Below, piece by piece: positions 6,405 to 10,832 of a stretch of 10,832 nucleotides of DNA. The stretch lies in NCBI GenBank assembly GCA_023444705.1, contig JAEXMB010000099.1, forward strand, positions 1 to 10,832. The letters are read 5' to 3'. The translations under genes and the position numbers were made by a program. The DNA comes from Pseudomonadota bacterium. Lineage in GTDB: Bacteria; Pseudomonadota; Alphaproteobacteria; Micavibrionales; UBA2020. The notes under the pieces were generated by a model that made no database searches, was not told the DNA's origin, and saw only the letters and a list, made by a program, of their open reading frames with translations. Position 1 is the first letter of the stretch. Every line of letters starts with the position of its first letter.

Positions 6405-7303
6405 TGTCGGGCGGATTCATGGCTGATACGCGCGCATTGATCAAGCGCCGCGGCGCGGGCCGCGTGGCGCGCTATGCGCTCGAGGCCGCCTTTGCCTATG
6501 CCGCTTACGGGTTTTTCCGCCTGTTGCCGCTCGATCAGGCCTCGGCTGCGGGCGGTGCGCTGATGCGCGCGCTGGGGCCGCGCCTCAAGCGCACGCAAAA
6601 AGTGGTCTTGCCGCAACTGGCGATGGCCTTCCCCGACAAAAGCGATGCAGAACGTGCCGCCATTGCGCGCGCAATGTGGGATAACATCGGCCGCGTCTTT
6701 GCCGAATACGCGCACCTTGACGCAATCTTGTCGCGCGTCAGTGTCGCGGGGCGCGAGCATCTGGAAGCCGCGCGCGACAGCGGGCAGCCGTTGATCTTCG
6801 TCACTGGCCATATCGGCAATTGGGAAATCGCCTCCATCGTGGTGCAAAGCGTGGGTATTGACCTGAACGTCGTTTACCGCGCGCCCAACAATCCGTGGGT
6901 GGAGGCGTTGCTGCAACGTGCGCGCCGTGCGGGTTCGGGCGGGCGGTTGATCCCCAAAGGTGCATCGGGTGCGCGGCAGATTTTATCGGTGATGCGCGCG
7001 GGCGGTGCCGTAGGTATGCTGGTCGACCAAAAGCTCAGCGGTGCGCCGCTGATCCCCTTTTTCGGCCAGCAGGCGCAGACTATGCCGACAGTGCCGGTTT
7101 TTGCGTCGAAATTTAACGCCCATGTGCATTATGTGCGCATCGAGCGTCTGGCGGGCGCGCATTTTCGCGCCACCATCAGTCCGCGTGTTGATATCGGCAC
7201 GGACGAGAACAGCTATCTTGCGGCCATGAACGCGGAGTTCGAACGCTGGATCCGCGTGCATCCGGCGCAATGGCTGTGGACGCACCGGCGCTGGGAAAAA
7301 TGA
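6404..7303 (+). CDS. Lipid A biosynthesis acyltransferase, LpxL/HtrB-like
   Basis: This 299-residue member of the LpxL/LpxM lysophospholipid acyltransferase family would add a secondary acyl chain to Kdo-lipid A from acyl-ACP at the inner membrane. A hydrophobic N-terminal segment (about 24-41) is the expected anchor. The catalytic HX4E motif is TGHIGNWEIA, with His136 and Glu141. Further family blocks are VVYRAPNNP (156-164), RLIPKG (181-186), GMLVDQK (204-210) and the C-terminal HPAQWLWTHRRW (286-297). The start at 6404 overlaps lpxK by one base. A second ATG at 6419, preceded by GGGCGGA, is an alternative start. Being directly after waaA and lpxK supports a lipid A role. Which chain or position it uses cannot be told, so no specific symbol is given. 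Confidence 0.9.
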   Translation: MSGGFMADTRALIKRRGAGRVARYALEAAFAYAAYGFFRLLPLDQASAAGGALMRALGPRLKRTQKVVLPQLAMAFPDKSDAERAAIARAMWDNIGRVFAEYAHLDAILSRVSVAGREHLEAARDSGQPLIFVTGHIGNWEIASIVVQSVGIDLNVVYRAPNNPWVEALLQRARRAGSGGRLIPKGASGARQILSVMRAGGAVGMLVDQKLSGAPLIPFFGQQAQTMPTVPVFASKFNAHVHYVRIERLAGAHFRATISPRVDIGTDENSYLAAMNAEFERWIRVHPAQWLWTHRRWEK

Positions 7304-7307
7304 GCAT

Positions 7308-7342
7308 AAAAAAATCCCCCTGCATGACAGGGGGATTTTTTT
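7308..7342. terminator. Strong bidirectional intrinsic terminator
   Basis: A perfect 9-bp stem ATCCCCCTG / CAGGGGGAT (7314-7322 and 7328-7336) encloses a 5-nt loop. It is flanked by an A run on the left and a T run on the right. It therefore ends both the lipid A operon (stop 7303) and the minus-strand gene whose stop is at 7357. Confidence 0.95.
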
Positions 7343-7356
7343 GTGCGCTATCCGCC

Positions 7357-8232
7357 TTATTTGCCCGCAGGTTTGGGCCCCTTGGCGGGTGCTGCTGCCG
7401 GTGCGCTGGCGGGCGCATCGGTGCGTGCGGCAACGCTGCCGAACTTGGCGCTCAGCGCGTTATGCATGGCCAGTTGCTGTTTGTCATCCAGCATTTCCAG
7501 CAGTTGTTCGCTGGTGGCGCCATAGGCGCGCTGGGTGGTCAGATAGGCATAGGCTTGCTCGGTTTTTTCGCGGGGCAGGCTGTAGAACGCGGAAAGGATC
7601 TTGTTCTCGCGGCGATCACGCAGCTTTTCCGACAGCGACTGGTCGCTTTGCAGGATGGTGTCGTCGTACTTGATGCCCTTGAAGCCATCGGCGGAACGCT
7701 TGATGGCCACACCGATATTGGCAACAGCAGGAACGATCGACAGGGCCGCGACGGCAGCCGCAGCCACGGCGGTACCGGCCAGGAACGCCGCGCCGAAAGC
7801 AGGCAGGACGACGGGCGCACTGATGATGGCGCCAAGCGCCCATGAACCCCAGGTGCCGACGGTCGCGCCGACGATGCTGCCGCCAAAGACACCGGCCATA
7901 GCCTTGGCCGACAGGAACAACGCACCCGCAGCGCCCACGGCGCCCGACAGGTTGGAGAACGCGCCCCACCATGCACTGCGCGCCTCGCTGGTCGAACCCA
8001 AAACGGTGCGGCTGGCGTTGCGCAGGATGATGCCGGCGGGCATGGTCACGGCGGCAAGGCGGCCATGCATCATGCGCTGGGACACGCGCTCGGCGCGGTC
8101 GGCGATGAGGCCGGTGTATTCAACGGGCTTGTCAAAGCAGATGATGCGCAGGCCCTTGACCAGACCGCGCAGTGTAATGGGGATGACGACTTCCTGACGC
8201 GAAGCGACTTTATCTTTGGCCAATTCAGTCAT
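7357..8232 (-). CDS. Predicted membrane-associated protein with Gly/Ala-rich hydrophobic block
   Basis: I do not recognise this 291-residue protein. Residues 1-87 look soluble and basic (SRQEVVIPITLRGLVKGLRI). Residues 88-177 are almost continuously hydrophobic and rich in Gly, Ala and Val (VGAAGALFLSAKAMAGVFGG, then AFGAAFLAGTAVAAAAVAAL), enough for about three or four membrane passes or glycine-zipper hairpins. Residues 178-265 are charged and helical (SEKLRDRREN, EQLLEMLDDKQQL). The tail (271-290) is Ala/Pro/Lys-rich. There is no cleavable signal peptide. The start at 8232 is chosen because it has an AAAGGA site 9 nt upstream and a TTGACA promoter just beyond. A longer reading from 8355 would begin upstream of that promoter. 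The gene is divergent from the HExxH protein and ends at the shared terminator. Its function is unknown. Confidence 0.75.
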   Translation of the reverse strand: MTELAKDKVASRQEVVIPITLRGLVKGLRIICFDKPVEYTGLIADRAERVSQRMMHGRLAAVTMPAGIILRNASRTVLGSTSEARSAWWGAFSNLSGAVGAAGALFLSAKAMAGVFGGSIVGATVGTWGSWALGAIISAPVVLPAFGAAFLAGTAVAAAAVAALSIVPAVANIGVAIKRSADGFKGIKYDDTILQSDQSLSEKLRDRRENKILSAFYSLPREKTEQAYAYLTTQRAYGATSEQLLEMLDDKQQLAMHNALSAKFGSVAARTDAPASAPAAAPAKGPKPAGK

Positions 8233-8241
8233 GACTGAAAA

Positions 8242-8247
8242 TCCTTT
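8242..8247 (-). promoter_or_regulatory. Ribosome binding site of the hydrophobic-block gene
   Basis: On the minus strand AAAGGA lies 9 nt before the ATG at 8232. It fixes the start at 8232 and argues against the longer frame from 8355. Confidence 0.75.
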
Positions 8248-8277
8248 CAAAAAATGGCGAGGAGCAGTGAAGGCGCG

Positions 8278-8306
8278 ACAGTAGGGGCGGGGAGATTCTA
8301 TGTCAA
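8278..8306 (-). promoter_or_regulatory. Putative sigma70-type promoter for the hydrophobic-block gene
   Basis: On the minus strand a perfect -35 hexamer TTGACA (complement of 8301-8306) is followed after exactly 17 bp by TACTGT (complement of 8278-8283). TACTGT keeps the most conserved -10 positions T1, A2 and T6. Transcription would begin near 8271, giving a leader of about 40 nt. The spacer is G/C-rich and the -10 box weak, so strength is uncertain. Confidence 0.5.
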
Positions 8307-8366
8307 TCGACGTTTTATGGATTTGTGCAATAAATAATCTTTTTAAAACAATCATTTATAAAAAAT

Positions 8367-8405
8367 TTGCGTAAAAGGTACCTGTTTTGTAATATTCGAT
8401 AATAC
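8367..8405 (+). promoter_or_regulatory. Possible promoter and inverted repeat upstream of the HExxH gene
   Basis: TTGCGT (8367-8372) and TAATAT (8390-8395) are spaced by 17 bp within a stretch of about 21% GC (8321-8410). The -10 box overlaps an imperfect inverted repeat GTAATAT-TCG-ATAATAC (8389-8405, six of seven pairs), which could be an operator. Both hexamers are only partial matches. Confidence 0.35.
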
Positions 8406-8434
8406 ATAACCCTGCGGCACCGCCGCCCATCAGT

Positions 8435-8439
8435 GAAGG
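8435..8439 (+). promoter_or_regulatory. Ribosome binding site of the HExxH gene
   Basis: GAAGG lies 8 nt before the ATG at 8448. It favours that start over the GTG at 8433, which would place the site inside the coding region. Confidence 0.65.
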
Positions 8440-8447
8440 TCTGCCGC

Positions 8448-9677
8448 ATGCTCGCCCAGCTCCGTCAGAAATATGCCGCGCGTCGTGCCAGACGCGCACA
8501 GGCGCGCGCCAATGCCAAGGCCGCCGATGCGGCGCTTGCAGCCAATCCGGTTTTGTACAAACGCGCGGTGCGCCGCAACGACATCGCGTTCCTGCGCCGC
8601 TGGACCTTGCGTGCGGCTTTCGCCGTGGCGGTCACGGGCGTGACAACCGTGCAGCCCGATCTTGTCAGCACCACGCTTGACACCCATGCCGCCGCGCATG
8701 GGGTGAAGGACGGCCTGCAACAGCATTTCGCCACGCAGAACATCCGCGTTTATCACCGCCGCAATCCGTTGATGCCGTTCCACTTTGCGGGGCAGGCGGC
8801 ACGCATCAGCTGGCAGAATAACGATGGCGTGATCGGGCGTGCCGTCGGCGTGCCCTTTAGCTATCTTGGCGGGTTGTTCAACGGCTTTGGCAGCGTGATC
8901 TTTCCAAACGCGCTGGATGCCTACAGTCTGGCCGACAATCAGCCGCATGCAACGCGCCAGTGTTTTATCCGCCCGCCCGGCGATGTCGACAGCGTCACTT
9001 TGCTGCGCGGGTTTACCGGCCTTGGCGGCGATATCACGGCCCAGGACCAGAACGATCCTGCGGTCAAACGCTATTACTACACGCTGATCATGGCGCACGA
9101 AGCGCGCCATTGCGATCAGGACAAGAAAATGAAATCCGCCCTGAACGAGATCGATGCAGATCTTGCGGCCGACCGTCTGACGCGCGGCATCCTCAGCGCC
9201 GAAGACACCCGTGCGCACCGCGACTACTGGGCGGCACTGCGTCTGACCTCGGCGGTGGTCGGCAACGACGTGGGGCATTACTCGACCCCTGCATTGATCC
9301 GCGGCGGCATCACGCCGATGCAGGCCATTGACGATTCCGCCACCGTGCGCCGTCTGGTGCAGGTATTGCAAGACGCGGAAGCAATGAACGAGAACGTATT
9401 CCCCAAGGGCATGACCCGTATCGAGCGCCGCTATCATCTCAGCCTGGCCCTGCTGGCCGACCCGAACGCGGGCGATGCACAGCTGCGCGCCAAGGCGGAA
9501 TTGTTTGTACGCGCGGTCAATTATCTTGACCTGCGCCTGCAGGGCTATGTGGTGCAGACCGCGCATGCGCAGATCGCGCCGCGCATCAACATGGCATGGC
9601 TGACGCGCAGCTACAACCCGCTGCCGCAACCCGCACTGCAACCTGTGCGCCGCACCGCGCCGCGCGCAGGTAGCTGA
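8448..9677 (+). CDS. Putative membrane-anchored HExxH zinc metallopeptidase
   Basis: This 409-residue protein is not one I can name. A strongly basic N-terminus (RRARRAQARANAK, 12-24) and a hydrophobic segment at about 52-68 preceded by LRRW predict a signal anchor, with the bulk of the protein outside the cytoplasm. The core motif is MAHEARHCDQD, giving His217-Glu218-x-x-His221, the zinc-binding and catalytic signature of zincins. About 13 residues later comes NEIDADLAAD, where Glu234 (or nearby acids) could be the third ligand. This resembles the HExRHxxQ...ExDA arrangement of several poorly characterised putative metallopeptidase families. Upstream are GVPFSYLGGLFNGFGSV (134-150), which may be a loop or membrane-contact region, and Cys172; a second cysteine is Cys222. 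The C-terminal third is helical and the tail Pro/Arg-rich. It is coupled by TGATG to the ASCH gene. Activity is inferred from the motif only. Confidence 0.7.
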   Translation: MLAQLRQKYAARRARRAQARANAKAADAALAANPVLYKRAVRRNDIAFLRRWTLRAAFAVAVTGVTTVQPDLVSTTLDTHAAAHGVKDGLQQHFATQNIRVYHRRNPLMPFHFAGQAARISWQNNDGVIGRAVGVPFSYLGGLFNGFGSVIFPNALDAYSLADNQPHATRQCFIRPPGDVDSVTLLRGFTGLGGDITAQDQNDPAVKRYYYTLIMAHEARHCDQDKKMKSALNEIDADLAADRLTRGILSAEDTRAHRDYWAALRLTSAVVGNDVGHYSTPALIRGGITPMQAIDDSATVRRLVQVLQDAEAMNENVFPKGMTRIERRYHLSLALLADPNAGDAQLRAKAELFVRAVNYLDLRLQGYVVQTAHAQIAPRINMAWLTRSYNPLPQPALQPVRRTAPRAGS

Positions 9678-10063
9678 TGGCGGCTGACAAGACAGCGTTG
9701 CCGCGCGACCGCTTTGGCGATACCCCGCAATTACAGGATGAACTGGCAGCACTGGTGTGCAGCGGGCGCAAAACCGCAACCTGCGGTGCCGTCAATCGCG
9801 ATGCGCCGCCTGTTGTCGGCGCGCTGACGCTGATCGAGGATAGTCAAGGCAGGCCCCGTTGCATCATCCAAACACTGGGTGTTGAAATGGCGCGTTTTCG
9901 CGAAGTCGGTGCGGACTTTGCCCGCGCCGAGGGCGAGGGGGACCTGAGCCTTGAATACTGGCGTGCGGCCCACCGCGCCTATTTCGCGCGCAACGGCGGC
10001 TTCCATGAAGACATGATGCTGTGGTGCGAAACCTTCCGCGTGATCGAGGTGATCGCGGCGTAG
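9677..10063 (+). CDS. ASCH domain-containing protein
   Basis: This 128-residue protein fits the small ASCH (ASC-1 homology) family. The N-terminal FGDTPQLQDELAALVCSGRKTAT (13-35) includes the characteristic G(R/K)KTAT turn. GALTLIEDSQGRPRCIIQT (48-66) forms the expected beta-barrel strands. EGEGDLSLEYWRAAHRAYF (85-103) is a conserved block of the family's longer members. ASCH domains adopt a PUA-like fold and are thought to bind RNA or nucleotides; one E. coli relative (YqfB) hydrolyses N4-acetylcytidine. The exact substrate here is unknown. The ATG overlaps the stop of the HExxH gene by one base (TGATG at 9675-9679), so the two are co-translated. It converges on uvrA with 7 bp between stops and no visible terminator. 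Confidence 0.85.
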   Translation: MAADKTALPRDRFGDTPQLQDELAALVCSGRKTATCGAVNRDAPPVVGALTLIEDSQGRPRCIIQTLGVEMARFREVGADFARAEGEGDLSLEYWRAAHRAYFARNGGFHEDMMLWCETFRVIEVIAA

Positions 10064-10070
10064 CGCGCCC

Positions 10071-10832
10071 CTAGGCCGCTTTCGTTTTCTTTTTCAGCAA
10101 GGGGCGCAGGTATTCGCCGGTAAAACTGCGCTTTTCGGTCACGATCTCCTCGGGCGTGCCTTGCGCGATGATTTCACCGCCTTTGTGTCCGCCTTCGGGG
10201 CCGATGTCGACGATCCAGTCGGCGGTCTTGATGACCTCGAGGTTGTGTTCGATCACCACGACCGTATTGCCCTGGTCGACAAGGCGGTGGATGACCTCGA
10301 GCAGCTTGCGCACATCTTCGAAGTGCAGGCCGGTGGTCGGCTCGTCAAGGATATAAAGGGTGCGGCCCGTACTGCGCTTGGCGAGTTCCTTGGACAGTTT
10401 GACGCGCTGCGCCTCCCCGCCAGACAGCGTTGTGGCGCGCTGGCCGATATGGATGTAGCCAAGGCCGACTTCCTTGAGCGTTTCAAGCTTGTCGCGGATG
10501 GTCGGCACGGCCTTGAAGAACTCCGCCCCTTCCTCCACCGTCATGTCAAGCACGTCGGCGATGGACTTGTCGCGGTATTTGACCTCCAGCGTCTCGCGGT
10601 TGTAACGCTTGCCCTTGCAAGCGTCGCAGACGACCTCGACATCGGGCAGGAAGTGCATTTCGATCTTGATGACGCCATCGCCCTCGCAGGCTTCGCAGCG
10701 CCCGCCCTTGACGTTGAACGAAAAGCGCCCGGGGCCATAGCCGCGCGCCTTTGATTCCGGCAGGCCCGCAAACCAGTCGCGGATGGGCGTAAAGGCGCCG
10801 GTATAGGTCGCGGGGTTGGAGCGCGGCGTGCG
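10071..10832 (-). CDS. uvrA: Excinuclease ABC subunit UvrA, C-terminal part (5' end outside window)
   Basis: UvrA is the damage-sensing ATPase that loads UvrB at DNA lesions in nucleotide excision repair. Only the last 253 residues are here; the frame stays open to the right edge. The visible part begins at RTPRSNPATYTGAFTPIRD, just after the end of the insertion and signature region of the second ATPase half. It contains the C4 zinc-finger halves CEACEGDG and CDACKGKRYN, which contact DNA. The ABC signature LSGGEAQRVKL, Walker B LYILDEPTTGLHF and H-loop IEHNLEVIK follow in normal order. The C-terminus ends in a Lys-rich tail (LKKKTKAA). Nothing looks broken. The gene converges on the ASCH gene. 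Confidence 0.98.
   Translation of the reverse strand, partial: RTPRSNPATYTGAFTPIRDWFAGLPESKARGYGPGRFSFNVKGGRCEACEGDGVIKIEMHFLPDVEVVCDACKGKRYNRETLEVKYRDKSIADVLDMTVEEGAEFFKAVPTIRDKLETLKEVGLGYIHIGQRATTLSGGEAQRVKLSKELAKRSTGRTLYILDEPTTGLHFEDVRKLLEVIHRLVDQGNTVVVIEHNLEVIKTADWIVDIGPEGGHKGGEIIAQGTPEEIVTEKRSFTGEYLRPLLKKKTKAA

Noticed and set aside
8233..8355. N-terminal extension of the hydrophobic-block protein from an ATG at 8355
   Set aside because: The added 41 residues have no family-like character. The TTGACA promoter lies inside this extension, and the ATG at 8232 has a well placed AAAGGA site.
8433..8447. GTG start at 8433 for the HExxH protein
   Set aside because: The GAAGG Shine-Dalgarno at 8435-8439 serves the ATG at 8448 and would be inside the coding region if the GTG were used.
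8430..9779. 449-codon minus-strand open frame opposite the HExxH gene
   Set aside because: Longer than the plus-strand gene, but its composition (His/Arg/Gln-rich) is that of an antisense frame. The plus frame has an RBS, a metal-binding motif and coupling to the ASCH gene.
1..10832. CRISPR array, tRNA/rRNA, insertion sequence or attachment site
   Set aside because: No regularly spaced repeats, no cloverleaf or rRNA-like segments, no transposase or integrase and no flanking direct repeats were seen on reading the window.

Overview
The window is GC-rich, densely packed bacterial chromosome from a Gram-negative organism. Two non-coding stretches stand out as very AT-rich. The lipid A / Kdo gene order (waaA-lpxK-lpxL-like), together with rsmD, an ASCH-domain protein and uvrA whose sequences look alphaproteobacterial, suggests Alphaproteobacteria. 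A Rhodospirillales- or Micavibrionales-like lineage is possible, but I cannot fix the order from sequence alone. I see no mobile element, tRNA, rRNA or CRISPR array.

Layout from left to right. (1) The 3' end of a DUF4139-type gene (+) meets rsmD (-) tail to tail with 6 bp between them. (2) After a roughly 19% GC spacer come two secreted proteins of unknown function (1830-2618 and 2608-3702, +). They overlap by 11 nt and are diverged paralogues sharing three cysteine-containing blocks. (3) A small unknown gene (3708-3992, -) converges on them and contains an intrinsic-terminator-like hairpin inside its own last codons. (4) A tightly coupled lipid A operon follows: waaA, lpxK and an LpxL-like acyltransferase (4090-7303, +). 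It is closed by a strong bidirectional terminator (7308-7342). (5) A divergent pair comes next. On the minus strand is a membrane-type protein with a large Gly/Ala-rich hydrophobic block (7357-8232). On the plus strand is a putative membrane-anchored HExxH metallopeptidase (8448-9677), which is translationally coupled to an ASCH-domain protein (9677-10063). (6) The C-terminal third or so of uvrA (-) runs off the right edge.

The housekeeping genes are clear: RsmD modifies 16S rRNA, UvrA starts nucleotide excision repair, and WaaA/LpxK/LpxL-like complete Kdo2-lipid A. The less ordinary material is the overlapping pair of secreted paralogues, the uncharacterised HExxH protein with its divergent neighbour, and the small gene with the internal terminator. 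Nothing in the sequence proves a new system, but these loci are the best places to look.
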